The translations under genes were made by a program, and so were the position numbers. Of a stretch of DNA of 64,000 nucleotides, positions 1 through 10,179 are shown in pieces (within the stretch, counting starts at the first letter, position 1; the number at the start of each line of letters is the position of its first letter). The notes under the pieces were generated by a model that had not been told where the DNA came from, searched no databases, and saw nothing but the letters and a program-made list of their open reading frames with translations. The DNA comes from Tritrichomonas musculus (taxonomy: Eukaryota > Parabasalia > Tritrichomonadida > Tritrichomonadidae): the NCBI GenBank assembly GCA_039105265.1, contig JAPFFF010000001.1, positions 6,696,001 to 6,760,000 on the forward strand, read 5' to 3'.

Positions 1-313
1 TAGTGATTGTGTTCAAAAACTTCAACAATTTTCTTTGGATTATGGAAAATCTTTGCCACAAAATGATGGTTTGCCGGTTGAATTACACTTTCTACAAATA
101 TTTCCTTTACAATAATAAATATACATATAGATGAGAAGATGCAACTCATATAGAATTTTCATATAGAGTTTTTTTTTTCTGAAGTTTATACAATTTTCAT
201 ATAGATGTATACTAAAAAGTTTCATTCAAAAAGTTAAAAATCATAAACTGAAAACTAATTTTTTTATGAAATTAATTAAAAATAATTAATAAAAAATAAG
301 AAAATACTTCTTA
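1..313. other. Window edge, no gene seen
   Basis: AT-rich sequence downstream of the leucine-rich-repeat gene. It holds a TCATTCAAAAAGTT motif near 221-236, of the kind seen in many other intergenic places here, and no convincing coding frame. Confidence 0.5.
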
Positions 314-3300
314 TTACTTTGAGTTTGGTTGTTGCTGTTGCATCTGTTGTCTTTGCAAGTTTTGTTGCTGCTGTAAAACAGCATTCAATGGCAGTGGAGA
401 TTGCGCATTATTTTGTATTGCAGCCGGATTCATTATAATTGGCTGACTTCCATTAGGCAGCGTCCCTCTGATTGGCTGTTGGTCGCCCTGGCCTTGTTGC
501 TGCTGAGGGCGACTGTTCATCATTTGCTGTTGTCTTTGGAGCTGCTGTTGCTGCTGTAGTGCTGCGTTTTGCGCATTAGCTTGTGCAGCTGATGGGGGAG
601 CTAGCTGCAATGGAGCGCCGATTGGAAGAGTGCCGCGTAGTGACTGATTTTGCTGCTGCTGAGGCCTCTGCTGCATTTGCTGCTGGTATTGTGGAGGCTG
701 GTTCTGTTGCTGTGTTTGGAGCTGCTGCTGTTGTTGTTGTGGCCTTTGTTGCTGCTGCTGCTGTTGCATCTGAATTCTTTGTTGCTGCTGGAACTGCTGC
801 TGTTGAGCTCTCTGCTGTTGTTGTTGGAATTGCTGCTGCTGGAATCGTTGTTGTTGTTGCATTTGCTGCTGTGGTTGTTGTTGAAGACGCTGTTGCTGCT
901 GCTGGAGACGTTGCTGCTGCATTTGTTGCTGCTGTAGTGGCTGCTGGCGTTGTTGTTGTTGCATTTGCTGCTGCTGAGGTCCACTTAATTGTGGCTGCGG
1001 TGACTGTGGGCGTGGCTGCTGCATTTGCTGCTGCTGAGGTCCACTTAATTGTGGCTGCGGTGACTGTGGGCGTGGCTGCTGCATTTGTTGCTGCTGCTGC
1101 GGTGGCAGTTTGGCCTGTGGTCCTCTCTGCTGTTGCTGATTCAGTTGCTGCTGCTGAATCCTCTGCGCTGCCTGGAATTGCTGCTGCAGTGACTGTGGCT
1201 GCAGCAGTGACACCTCTGCAAAAGGGCTTGGCGAGCTTTTGAGAGGCGAATTGTCTGGTGGGGCTGAGAAAGGAACGTTTGATGGCCTTAAAGGCTGCTG
1301 CTGATGTAATGACTGCTGCTGGAGTTGCTTCTGTTGAAGAAGCTGCTGCTGTTGTTGTTGATGCTGTAATGATTGCTGTTGAGGTTGTTGCTGTTGTTGT
1401 TGAAGTTGTTTTTGTTGGAGCTGTTGTTGTAATGATTGTTGTTGTTGCTGATGCTGTTGAAGTTGATGCTGTAATGATTGTTGTTGTTGCTGATGCTGTT
1501 GAAGCTGTTGCTGTAATGATTGTTGTTGAGGTTGTTGCTGTAGCAGCTGAGTCTGATGCTGTTGTTGCTGATGTTGTTGAAGTTGTTGCTGCAAAGACTG
1601 CTGTTGCTGATGTTGGTGCTGTTGAAGTTGTTGCTGCAGACTTTGTTGCTGTTGCTGATGTTGTTGAAGTTGTTGCTGCAGACTTTGTTGCTGTTGCTGA
1701 TGTTGTTGCTGCAAAGACTGCTGTTGCTGATGTTGGTGCTGTTGAAGTTGTTGCTGCAAAGACTGCTGTTGCTGGTGTTGTTGCTGTTGCAGACTTTGTT
1801 GCTGTTGCAGACTTTGTTGCTGTTGCAGACTTTGTTGCTGTTGCAGACTTTGTTGCTGTTGCAGACTTTGTTGCTGTTGCTGATGTTGTTGAAGTTGCTG
1901 CTGCAAAGACTGATGTTGCTGATGTTGTTGCTGCAGACTTTGTTGCTGTTGTTGGTGCTGTTGAAGTTGCTGCTGCAATGATTGTTGCTGTGGTTCTGAT
2001 TGCTGCTGAAGCAAGGATTGCTGGCTATTCTGCTCTTGTTGCATTTTTTGTAATTGCTGGGACAAAGGATTTTGAGAAATGTTAAGTGGTGAAATTTCTA
2101 CAGGAGGTGAAAAAGTACTTACAGAAGGCGCAAAAGTGCTTGCCCTTTGTGGTCTATTGATTAATTTATCTTGATTGGAACTTTTTTGCTGAGTAACTGT
2201 TGAGAATGGATTTTGAGATATTGTTAATGGTGAAATTCCGCCTGGGGCAGAGAATGGCAGAGATGATGGCTTTGTTGTATGAAATACATTATGATCAATT
2301 ACAGTATGCTTTTGAGGGTTTGGTACAGAATCAGAAGAGGATTGGCTTGAAAAACTAGTTGCTGCAGAGTGGTATTTTATTGAAGATCCTGTATTTGATG
2401 TTGAAAGATATGAATGTGAAATTTGATCTTTTTGTACCATGTGTCGCGTTTTAGCCGGAAGTGATTTAAGTGATGCTGATCTTTGATAAACGAATGAACT
2501 GTCATTATCTCGAGATAAATTAGAATCAAGAACAATATCTTCGATCATATATGGCATGAGTGACGCTGTTTTGCTTCTTCGTTTTGTCTTTGAAGAGTTT
2601 TTCTGTGCTGTATTTGATATGTTTGAAAGATCTGACTCTGGTTCTTTTGTTGGTTTTGGTGATTGACTTTCAGATTGATTTACTGACTTGCATAAAGCAC
2701 GGGATGTTCCAATTAGAGTATCAAATAACTCTGGAAGCCTTGTGTCAACTTTTATTGCTTTGTCTGGCATCCTTCTAACAGGAATTTGGCGTACTGGTCT
2801 ATAACTTGCAAGAAAAGAAGCTGAATCACGGATTCTCTTCAAAGCATCAAGTTGCTTTTGAGAAACTGTTAACTCTTGAGATGAAGATGTTGCAAATTGA
2901 AGAACATCTAAAGTTGAATAATCTGTAGAATCTTTGCGATGTCGTCTCTTTTTATTAGATTTGACATCATCTTCGTCATTTTCATTATAAATTTCATAAT
3001 AATCAGAGTCTAGGCCATTATAGCCAAATCTCTGATTCAAATATATTACATCAGATGCTACTGCTGTAGAATTGATAGCCTTTCGATTCCTTCTGGAGTG
3101 TCCTCTAGTATATGAATTAGATCCTTTTAATGAAGATGCTGAAGAGTTATTGAACGACGAAGTAAGAGGTGACATTAGTGGGACATTATTAGAAGAATCA
3201 CTGTTATTATAGGTATAGTTTGAACCAAAAGTATTGAAAGAATAAGTTCCTGATTTTGAAAAGCTGTTGTCATCGTTATCACTTGTAAAGGAACTATACT

Positions 3301-6067
3301 CAGAAGAATTGGTTCTTGAGAAATTTCTTCCATCATATGTATTAAATAATTGTTGTGATGAATAATTTGATACTCCGCTTTCGCTGAAACTGCCACCACT
3401 TCCACTTCCATTTCTTGGATTATAAGATACTGTGTTCTCTTCAGAATCTGAACTCTCATTTACACCAAAAGTGTCAAGTTGCATACTAATAACTTTTATT
3501 GCCTCGCCTGAAACATAAGTTGGAGGTTCAATAATTGGAATATTTTTTCCAAACTCATCATTCATCATAGATATTGAGAGAGCCATTCCATGAAGTTCTT
3601 CTTCATAAACTTTGTCAAAAAGGTTCAATACATTCGAAAGATTTTTAAATAATCTCTGATTTTTCTTACATATCCATCCGCGGTATTTGGACATGACTTC
3701 TTTTGCATTGACTTTGTTCTGTATTGTTGGTCTTGTTAAGTTTTTCGCTTTGTTTGAATCGTATTCATTAATATGAGCGCGAAGTGTCTCTGGAAATTGG
3801 AATTGTGTCAAATCCTGAGTTTTGACCTCAACTTCTTCGATTGGACTTTCGATAAATTTGATTTGAAAATCAGAAAGTTTTTCCTTTTCAAGCTCGTTCA
3901 TGTCAAGGTCTAAAAGAGTTCGAACTGCAACTTGCTGATGAGTTAAGCTTGTGAAATCATTTAAATAAGTATTTTTGTTTAAATCAACTAGGGTTACTGG
4001 AAATTTCTGGAGGAATTCAGCAAATTTGGTTAAATCGGTATATCTTAAATAATAACATGATCTAACATATCTTGTTGAAATTACAGTTTTGGCTCTTAGT
4101 TTCATTTTAATTTTTTGAAAGCCTGCATCTGATGAAATTCTTTGATATTCTTCATTTTTCGGTAACATTTCGATATCATTTATTGGATTACCAATACCAT
4201 ATAATGGAGTATTATCGATCAAGTATGTGTAGTAAAGAACTAATGATTCAAGATTTGGAAAGCCAGCGCCCTCTGATACAAAGTTTTTCAATTCTTTCAT
4301 TGATAGAATAAATGTATATATTTCATTTTTGAATGTGCTGTACCAATTCTGATTTGAAATATCGATATGTGACAATGATTTTACTTTTTGGAGGCCAGGA
4401 ATCAAAGCGCGCATGATTGGGCCAAATGTTGTTTCTTTCTTGCCTCCTTTAAGCTCAATTCCATTTATCGTCGTGGATGATGAGAGATGATTGAAAATAC
4501 GAAGGACAGGCGTTAATTGTTGAGGACCAAAGCAATTGTTAATTGATAAAAATTTGATTCCTGGATGGAGAAATATTCTACAAAATTCTGGAACAAATGA
4601 TCCGCTAATCAAATTTTGAGAATAATCTAACTCGATTAAATTGCTAAGTTGGGGAATTTCGTGAGAATTCTTGTAATAAATATTTAATTCTGTTTGTTCA
4701 ATTTGCATAGCTGCTAAATTGAGAATAAGTGGAGGACGAACTTCTGATAATCCTTTTAATAAATTAATAAGAGATGTGCTGTTAAAACTACAGTGAGTAA
4801 GTTCAATAATATTGATTGTACTTGGAAATTGAATGGAATTAGTCGCTTTTCTGAAATCTATATAAGACATTTGAATGTGACGTAAACTTCCTGTTTCGAT
4901 AATGCGGAGAGATTTATCATTACGATGAAATATTGATGGTTTTATTTCAAAATGTTTAAGTGTAAATTTCTGTAATACTTTTAAATTGGGTGCAATATTT
5001 TTAAAATATCCAAACACTGTATAAACTTCGCTTGCGTTAGATTGTGATATTTCCGGTCGATTTATTTCAAGAATTTCTAATGTACGAAAACAATATGATG
5101 TAGCAATAATTTGTGCAATTCTTTCGGCATAAAGTATTGGAAATTTAAAACGATCAATCGTAAGTTTCTGGATATCGCCTTTATATTTCTGAAATTCGGT
5201 AAAAAATTGTAGCTGCTGTGATGGCTCATCAAAATTGCAATTTGAAAATGTCCATGAAACAACAGATGGATTTATGAGGTTAGAAAAATTGAAAAAAGCG
5301 AAATCAAGGTTATGATAATTTTTCATAATTATTGTTGTAATTCGATGATTATGCTTTAAAATATAGTATATAATTTTACATATATTCCTTGGAGCAAACC
5401 CATCAAATTTCAATACTCTCAGGTTAGGGGCGTAAACTAATGGTAAAGCAATAGTTTTATAATGAGCAGGCATTTGACAACGATCATTAAATTCTAATAC
5501 ATAAAGATCATTTGGTGTATGATATTCTTCAAATAGCTTTTTTGTATTTTGATCAAATGGTTGTTGGTATTTGGCGCATGCAGAGTAGTATCGAAGTACT
5601 GTAGTATTTTCATCATTAATAAGCTTTGGTTGTTGTATTATATTAAATGGTGCATTTATAAAATCTAGTAATTTAAAATTTGGCGAATCCGAAGAAAATT
5701 TTAAGTATAAATCAACCATTGTGACTACAAACGTTTGAACTGCAGATTCATTTTGCATTTCTATTGTTAATGAATTTTCTGAATTATTATTATAATAAAT
5801 AGCATTTTTATAATTTATTGATATTGTATTTTTAGATGGAAAGCTAAAGCCCTCAATGTCTAAAAATGAAACAAAATATTTTATTTTTGTCTTTCGGCGT
5901 ATCTTTGGTTTTGAAATGATGAAAAGACCGATTTTTGTGGTAATCAAAGAGAATTGTTTGTTTTTCTTTTTAATTGGATCGTTTGCTTTGATTGTCTCAG
6001 TGTCGTTAATATTGATGTTAAGAGTATTTGCTAATTTTGTAAAATATTTTTCTTCATGATTTAACAT
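314..6067 (-). CDS. Leucine-rich-repeat protein with N-terminal PH-like region and giant Gln-rich tail (CARMIL-like architecture)
   Basis: The frame stays open further upstream from a TTG at 6130, but the first in-frame ATG is at 6067, giving about 1917 residues starting MLNHEEKYFT. Residues about 30-130 look like a small beta-rich PH-like domain. From about 190 to 700 there are irregular leucine-rich repeats (for example LRVLKFDGFAP, LESLVLYYTYL, LSHIDISNQNW). About 850-1300 is Ser/Asn-rich and probably disordered. The last ~600 residues are almost only Gln with Leu, Ser, His and Pro (QQSLQQQ and RPQSPQPQLSGP repeats). PH-LRR-disordered tail is the order seen in CARMIL actin-capping regulators, so a cytoskeletal role is possible, but I see no capping-protein-binding motif. 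It shares a 175-bp divergent upstream region with the karyopherin gene. The tail is encoded by near-pure CAR codons and is prone to slippage. Confidence 0.75.
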   Translation of the reverse strand: MLNHEEKYFTKLANTLNININDTETIKANDPIKKKNKQFSLITTKIGLFIISKPKIRRKTKIKYFVSFLDIEGFSFPSKNTISINYKNAIYYNNNSENSLTIEMQNESAVQTFVVTMVDLYLKFSSDSPNFKLLDFINAPFNIIQQPKLINDENTTVLRYYSACAKYQQPFDQNTKKLFEEYHTPNDLYVLEFNDRCQMPAHYKTIALPLVYAPNLRVLKFDGFAPRNICKIIYYILKHNHRITTIIMKNYHNLDFAFFNFSNLINPSVVSWTFSNCNFDEPSQQLQFFTEFQKYKGDIQKLTIDRFKFPILYAERIAQIIATSYCFRTLEILEINRPEISQSNASEVYTVFGYFKNIAPNLKVLQKFTLKHFEIKPSIFHRNDKSLRIIETGSLRHIQMSYIDFRKATNSIQFPSTINIIELTHCSFNSTSLINLLKGLSEVRPPLILNLAAMQIEQTELNIYYKNSHEIPQLSNLIELDYSQNLISGSFVPEFCRIFLHPGIKFLSINNCFGPQQLTPVLRIFNHLSSSTTINGIELKGGKKETTFGPIMRALIPGLQKVKSLSHIDISNQNWYSTFKNEIYTFILSMKELKNFVSEGAGFPNLESLVLYYTYLIDNTPLYGIGNPINDIEMLPKNEEYQRISSDAGFQKIKMKLRAKTVISTRYVRSCYYLRYTDLTKFAEFLQKFPVTLVDLNKNTYLNDFTSLTHQQVAVRTLLDLDMNELEKEKLSDFQIKFIESPIEEVEVKTQDLTQFQFPETLRAHINEYDSNKAKNLTRPTIQNKVNAKEVMSKYRGWICKKNQRLFKNLSNVLNLFDKVYEEELHGMALSISMMNDEFGKNIPIIEPPTYVSGEAIKVISMQLDTFGVNESSDSEENTVSYNPRNGSGSGGSFSESGVSNYSSQQLFNTYDGRNFSRTNSSEYSSFTSDNDDNSFSKSGTYSFNTFGSNYTYNNSDSSNNVPLMSPLTSSFNNSSASSLKGSNSYTRGHSRRNRKAINSTAVASDVIYLNQRFGYNGLDSDYYEIYNENDEDDVKSNKKRRHRKDSTDYSTLDVLQFATSSSQELTVSQKQLDALKRIRDSASFLASYRPVRQIPVRRMPDKAIKVDTRLPELFDTLIGTSRALCKSVNQSESQSPKPTKEPESDLSNISNTAQKNSSKTKRRSKTASLMPYMIEDIVLDSNLSRDNDSSFVYQRSASLKSLPAKTRHMVQKDQISHSYLSTSNTGSSIKYHSAATSFSSQSSSDSVPNPQKHTVIDHNVFHTTKPSSLPFSAPGGISPLTISQNPFSTVTQQKSSNQDKLINRPQRASTFAPSVSTFSPPVEISPLNISQNPLSQQLQKMQQEQNSQQSLLQQQSEPQQQSLQQQLQQHQQQQQSLQQQHQQHQSLQQQLQQHQQQQQSLQQQQSLQQQQSLQQQQSLQQQQSLQQQQHQQQQSLQQQLQQHQHQQQQSLQQQHQQQQQSLQQQLQQHQQQQQSLQQQLQQHQHQQQQSLQQQLQQHQQQQHQTQLLQQQPQQQSLQQQLQQHQQQQQSLQHQLQQHQQQQQSLQQQLQQKQLQQQQQQPQQQSLQHQQQQQQLLQQKQLQQQSLHQQQPLRPSNVPFSAPPDNSPLKSSPSPFAEVSLLQPQSLQQQFQAAQRIQQQQLNQQQQRGPQAKLPPQQQQQMQQPRPQSPQPQLSGPQQQQMQQPRPQSPQPQLSGPQQQQMQQQQRQQPLQQQQMQQQRLQQQQQRLQQQPQQQMQQQQRFQQQQFQQQQQRAQQQQFQQQQRIQMQQQQQQQRPQQQQQQLQTQQQNQPPQYQQQMQQRPQQQQNQSLRGTLPIGAPLQLAPPSAAQANAQNAALQQQQQLQRQQQMMNSRPQQQQGQGDQQPIRGTLPNGSQPIIMNPAAIQNNAQSPLPLNAVLQQQQNLQRQQMQQQQPNSK
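330..2040. repeat. CAG/CAA trinucleotide-derived coding repeat (poly-Gln tail)
   Basis: Read on the plus strand this is a run of ttg/ctg triplets with embedded minisatellites. Positions 961-1020 and 1021-1080 are identical 60-mers. The interval 1780-1880 repeats an 18-bp unit, and larger units recur between 1560 and 1980. All stay in frame with the leucine-rich-repeat gene. Long open frames on the other strand here are by-products of the repeat. Confidence 0.9.
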
Positions 6068-6242
6068 TTTAAATAATTGTGTTGATTTTTCAAATTTTTG
6101 TTTATTGAAATTTCTCCCCTTATAGGTCAAATTTTATTGTAAATCAATTCAATTTTGATTCTGTTATTTTCCTGAATTTTTTATTTTTGGAAATTTTTCA
6201 ATGGGTTAAAGTTATAAGGATTTTTTTCATGTGGCATTTCAT
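6068..6242. promoter_or_regulatory. Divergent promoter region
   Basis: 175 bp separates the start codons of two genes read in opposite directions, so both promoters must lie here or run into the coding ends. TCATGT and TCATAT steps 4-15 bp before the karyopherin ATG resemble the trichomonad initiator consensus (TCA then Y/W-rich). No other element is clear. Confidence 0.4.
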
Positions 6243-9110
6243 ATGTCGAATGAAGTTGATCAGCTTCTTCATGCTTATCGTGCCCTTTCCAGTAACAATG
6301 ATGAATTAATAAGAATATCTACGTCAGAAATAAATAATTTGCTAAGCGATTCTTCAATAATAAATTCGCTTTTCCAAATTATTGAAAATTCAGATGAAAG
6401 TTTTATTAGAAATCAAGCCGCAATATCGCTTAAAACCGTTATTTCATCGTTTAAAGAAAATTTTTCTATCGAGGAAAAGCTGAATATATTTAACACAATT
6501 TTAAATTTTTTATCAAAAGAAAGTTTTGAAATTATCCAAAATATTTTTTTTGATATCATATATACTTTACTGTCCGAATATACAATCCCAATTCTTTTTT
6601 CATTCATTCAAAATTCTGGTTTAGATTCAATAAATGCTCGCCTTCTTCTCTCGTTTCCTGATGATCATATACGTCCTTTTCTCCCAGTTATTGAATCCTT
6701 AATTAGCAAAATCTTAAGTTCAGATGTTAATGGGATTTTATTAGGATTTAGAATTCGATTATATGTCGGCCCTGATTTTTTTTCACAAGTTTTTCAAAAA
6801 GGAATCGAAATATCAATTAATTTTTCCAATGACATTAAAATTTTGCAGAAATTAACAAGTTCAATTATTGAATCTTTAAAATATGTTGATGACAAATCTT
6901 TTGTTCTCAATTTATATTTGCCTTTAATTGGGGAAGAAAATTCAAGTATTCCTCGCGAAAGTCAAATATTATACTCAGATATTGTTACGGAATTAATAAA
7001 ATCAACACCAATAGAGAGCACCCAAACAATGTTCTTAATTCTGCAAAAATATTATCAGTTATATTCATTTGTTGATGAAAATGATGATATTTTTGAATTT
7101 ATGGAATCTTTTTCATTCAATTCAGAGTTCTTGAATCTTTTTATATCAAAAATTCCAGAATTATCCGCAACAGAAAAATCATTTGATGCAACTCTTTTTT
7201 GTTTGTCGCATTGTTTTTTAGCAAATATGAATGAAAGCACCAATTTTATATATGTTGGTGAAATTGCTAATTTTTTATCAAAAGCTGTTTTAAATCAATC
7301 CAAAACTATTAGAATGACTGCTGGAATCGCCATACAAGCTTTCGCAAAAGAATTGGAAGAAAATCTATCAGAATACTGTCCAATTTTAATTAACTCAATG
7401 ATCGAATCATTATATATTGAAAATAATGAAGAAATAATTGAAGCATTAACTGTCATTTTTATGAATGGTATAAATGATGAAGAAATTGTCCGATTATTTT
7501 TTGACAAAGCTTTCTCCTTCTTTATATTAAAAATAGAAAATAAATATGACCTTCAACGAATATACCCTTGTTTTGTCGCCCTTTGTGCCACATCACGCGC
7601 AAAAAGTCATGAGCACTTCAATAAAATATTTGAAATCAACAATATGATATTAAATTCCACTGATACTGATTTTTTATGTGTCCATGAATTTGCAATTGAT
7701 GGTCTCAGAAAATTAGCGATTATGTGTTCTGAAAATTTTTCTGATAAAATATCTGATCTTATTTTATACTTTACGCAAATTCTAGAGCAAAACATTGATG
7801 ATTTTGATCTAGTTGATTCTATTTTGATGGCCATCGGATCATTTATCTCAAAATTTTCAAATAATTTTGATTTTACAACCTTGATTCCATTTTTAATGAA
7901 ACTTGTTGAAAATAATGATGAGCAATCACCGCATTCATTGTCAATAGTTTGTGCAATTATGAATGAATACGTTAACAAAGTTGACTTAACAAGTAGAATT
8001 CAAACCATTCTACAATCTTTCCAGCTTTTAAGTAATGGTATATTTGAAAAGAGTATAAATGATGAACCTGTTTTAAATTTATTGCGAGCAATTACTATTT
8101 TTGTTGAATATATTAACAGTCTTTCGGATTTCAATGAAAATAAATCAAGTCTTCTCAATTCAATTTTGAATTGGACTATTTCAATTTTGAATCAAACTGA
8201 TGATAAATTTGTTATATCAGAAGCTTTATCTATTTTCATTCAGATTGTTGATGATTATCTTTTTGATCCTTCAATCTTGTTTCCTATATTTAAAAAGATA
8301 TTGGAAAGTGAATATGATGATGATGTTTTCTCTACTTTTTCTTTCTTTTTGAAGAAATTGATTTCAAAGGGAGTTAATTTTAGTTCACTTGTTCCAAGTT
8401 TATTTGAAATGGCGAAATCAGCTAATCAAAATGAAATCCGTGATTTTGGGCTTCAAATTCTTGGTCAGATGGCAGAGAGTAAAAGTGGAGATTATATCGA
8501 TGGAAACTTTATTAAAAATTTGGTGGAAATGTCGTTAAAAAGTATTCATGACTATCATTCTTCAATCGGAGCTTTTGTTCTTAATCAAATTGTGACTGGT
8601 TGTTCGAAAATTCCAAATTTTGTTGAAATTTTTAATCCAATAGAAATAATGAAAATCCTTCTCGAATATATAAAACCAGACAAGAAAAATGCTTCTTATT
8701 TGCATTTTGCTGACAATTGTGTTACATCATTCGCTGCTATTGTTATTAATGTTGTTAAAAATGGTGTCCCTATTGAGTCCTACCTTCAAATTGTTTTGGA
8801 AAGAATGCCAGCAAGATATGATCCAGCGGAAAATTATGAAATGATGGAATTTTTCCTTTGGCTTGGAGACCAAACTAGATACATCCCAGTTGAGTTATTT
8901 TTGGGTGTTCTTATCCGTCTATTTTCTAAGCCGATTGATTATGATTTTATTGGTAAATTAGCTGACAAAAATGATATGATTGCTACTTTAAAACGAAAAT
9001 TAACCTTGTTGATGAGCCAAATTAATGATTTCGACTGCTTTGTTAATCAAGTGTGTAAAAACGATCAATATAAGCTTCATTACTTCCATAAAAATATGGA
9101 TGAATTATGA
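6243..9110 (+). CDS. Karyopherin / importin-beta-like HEAT-repeat protein
   Basis: The first in-frame ATG is at 6243 (an upstream GTG extends the frame by four codons). The ~955-residue product is all-helical. Residues 5-65 fit an importin-beta N-terminal domain: a short helix, then IRNQAAISLKTVIS, the typical 'R-x-A-A-x-x-L-K-N' turn of the first HEAT pair. The rest is a continuous HEAT-like solenoid (for example TIRMTAGIAIQAFAKELEE and ALSIFIQIVDDY), and the length is right for importin 4/5-type receptors. Role by family: Ran-dependent nuclear import of cargo such as ribosomal proteins or histones. The subclass cannot be fixed by eye, and another HEAT solenoid is the alternative. Base composition matches the neighbouring host genes. 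Confidence 0.7.
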   Translation: MSNEVDQLLHAYRALSSNNDELIRISTSEINNLLSDSSIINSLFQIIENSDESFIRNQAAISLKTVISSFKENFSIEEKLNIFNTILNFLSKESFEIIQNIFFDIIYTLLSEYTIPILFSFIQNSGLDSINARLLLSFPDDHIRPFLPVIESLISKILSSDVNGILLGFRIRLYVGPDFFSQVFQKGIEISINFSNDIKILQKLTSSIIESLKYVDDKSFVLNLYLPLIGEENSSIPRESQILYSDIVTELIKSTPIESTQTMFLILQKYYQLYSFVDENDDIFEFMESFSFNSEFLNLFISKIPELSATEKSFDATLFCLSHCFLANMNESTNFIYVGEIANFLSKAVLNQSKTIRMTAGIAIQAFAKELEENLSEYCPILINSMIESLYIENNEEIIEALTVIFMNGINDEEIVRLFFDKAFSFFILKIENKYDLQRIYPCFVALCATSRAKSHEHFNKIFEINNMILNSTDTDFLCVHEFAIDGLRKLAIMCSENFSDKISDLILYFTQILEQNIDDFDLVDSILMAIGSFISKFSNNFDFTTLIPFLMKLVENNDEQSPHSLSIVCAIMNEYVNKVDLTSRIQTILQSFQLLSNGIFEKSINDEPVLNLLRAITIFVEYINSLSDFNENKSSLLNSILNWTISILNQTDDKFVISEALSIFIQIVDDYLFDPSILFPIFKKILESEYDDDVFSTFSFFLKKLISKGVNFSSLVPSLFEMAKSANQNEIRDFGLQILGQMAESKSGDYIDGNFIKNLVEMSLKSIHDYHSSIGAFVLNQIVTGCSKIPNFVEIFNPIEIMKILLEYIKPDKKNASYLHFADNCVTSFAAIVINVVKNGVPIESYLQIVLERMPARYDPAENYEMMEFFLWLGDQTRYIPVELFLGVLIRLFSKPIDYDFIGKLADKNDMIATLKRKLTLLMSQINDFDCFVNQVCKNDQYKLHYFHKNMDEL

Positions 9111-9263
9111 ATCTTATTCGATGATAGATATATTATTTTAAAAATATGATATTAATTTTGTGTTATATAATAAATATTGATATAAAAGTAAATTATTCTA
9201 TAAATTTTTGCATATTCAAAATATTCAATGATTTTAAAAATTTTATAGAATTTTGGCAGAATT

Positions 9264-9818
9264 ATGAATGTAACTTTTCGAACAGCAACTGGTTTAAAAA
9301 CAACTTTAAGCTTTGATCCATCAGATACTATATCAGTGGTTAAACAGAAGCTTTCAGAACAAAACGGTGCGAATATCAATCACATTTTATTATTTTATCA
9401 AAGCTATCTGCTTCGTGATGATATAACAATCGAAGAGCTCAATTTGATAGATGATAGTATTATAGGAATTAGAATTCATAAGAGACCTATAATGAAATTA
9501 CTTCAAGAAGATAATGAAAATCTCAAAAGTTTGGAACAATTAGGATTTTCTAGAGAAAATTCAATTGCTGCTTTGCTATCTACTAATGATAATATTGAAC
9601 AAGCTTTAGATATATTAATAAATCAAGCAGAACAAGATACAACACCTCCTCCTGTACAACCCCCACCAAAAGTTAATGAATATGCAGCTTACGATGATCC
9701 AATTGAAAGATTGGTTGCTTTTTCAGGATTTGATCGTGGTCTTGTTGTAAGTGTTTATGAAAATTTTCATCAAGATGAAGAAGAAGCAAGAAATTATCTT
9801 CAGCAATTGTGTGAATGA
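9264..9818 (+). CDS. UBL-UBA-UBA protein, possible proteasome shuttle factor (Rad23/Dsk2-like)
   Basis: The product is 184 residues from an ATG 13 bp after a TTTGGCAG step. Residues 1-75 form a ubiquitin-like beta-grasp (MNVTFRTATGLKTTLSF, then SVVKQKLSE helix and LLFYQSYLLRDD turn). Residues about 88-130 are a UBA domain with the characteristic LGF loop (SLEQLGFSRENSIAALL) and a closing helix IEQALDILI. A short Pro-rich linker leads to a second UBA-like three-helix unit at 148-184 (FSGFDRGLVVSVYENF, EEARNYLQQL). UBL plus UBA proteins carry ubiquitinated clients to the proteasome. Rad23 would have an XPC-binding domain between the UBAs; none is visible, and there is no Ddi1 protease domain, so this is a reduced form. 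Confidence 0.75.
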   Translation: MNVTFRTATGLKTTLSFDPSDTISVVKQKLSEQNGANINHILLFYQSYLLRDDITIEELNLIDDSIIGIRIHKRPIMKLLQEDNENLKSLEQLGFSRENSIAALLSTNDNIEQALDILINQAEQDTTPPPVQPPPKVNEYAAYDDPIERLVAFSGFDRGLVVSVYENFHQDEEEARNYLQQLCE

Positions 9819-9994
9819 ATTAAATTAATATATAATATCATTATTTTGAAACAGAGAAGAAAAAAATTAATTAATTTTGTAATGAAATCCAAACTGTTAA
9901 AATTAAATTTTATAGATATTGATATATATAATTTTCAAAATGTAATAAAGCCAAATTATTATCAAAAAAAAAAAAAAAAAAAAAATGTTTTTCT

Positions 9995-10003
9995 GAAATC
10001 ATA
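9995..10003. repeat. Left target-site duplication of the MULE (9 bp)
   Basis: GAAATCATA lies immediately outside the left end and is repeated perfectly outside the right end at 17545-17553. Nine base pairs is the hallmark length for MULE/Mutator insertions. Confidence 0.9.
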
Positions 10004-10169
10004 GGCGAAGTGACAAACTATAGAAAAAGTTACACCATTTTTTTCTGAGGAAAATTCGTTATTCTGACTTTTTGAGTTAATTGAGAAGGCATACAAAAAG
10101 TTCTAAAATTTTCTTGTAAAGTTTTGAAAAAGTTCACTAAGATAAAACCATGAAAAAGCGCCATTTTTA

Positions 10170-10179
10170 TAGAACTAAA
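10170..10179. repeat. Left target duplication of the nested insertion (10 bp)
   Basis: TAGAACTAAA here recurs at 10945-10954. The right arm of the MULE has the same sequence once, uninterrupted, followed by CCAATCAAAG, which is the empty site. Confidence 0.9.

Noticed and set aside
583-2085. Long plus-strand open frames rich in Ala/Val or Leu opposite the Gln-rich tail
   Set aside because: They are antisense readings of CAR repeats with no start context or domain, and overlap a clear minus-strand gene.
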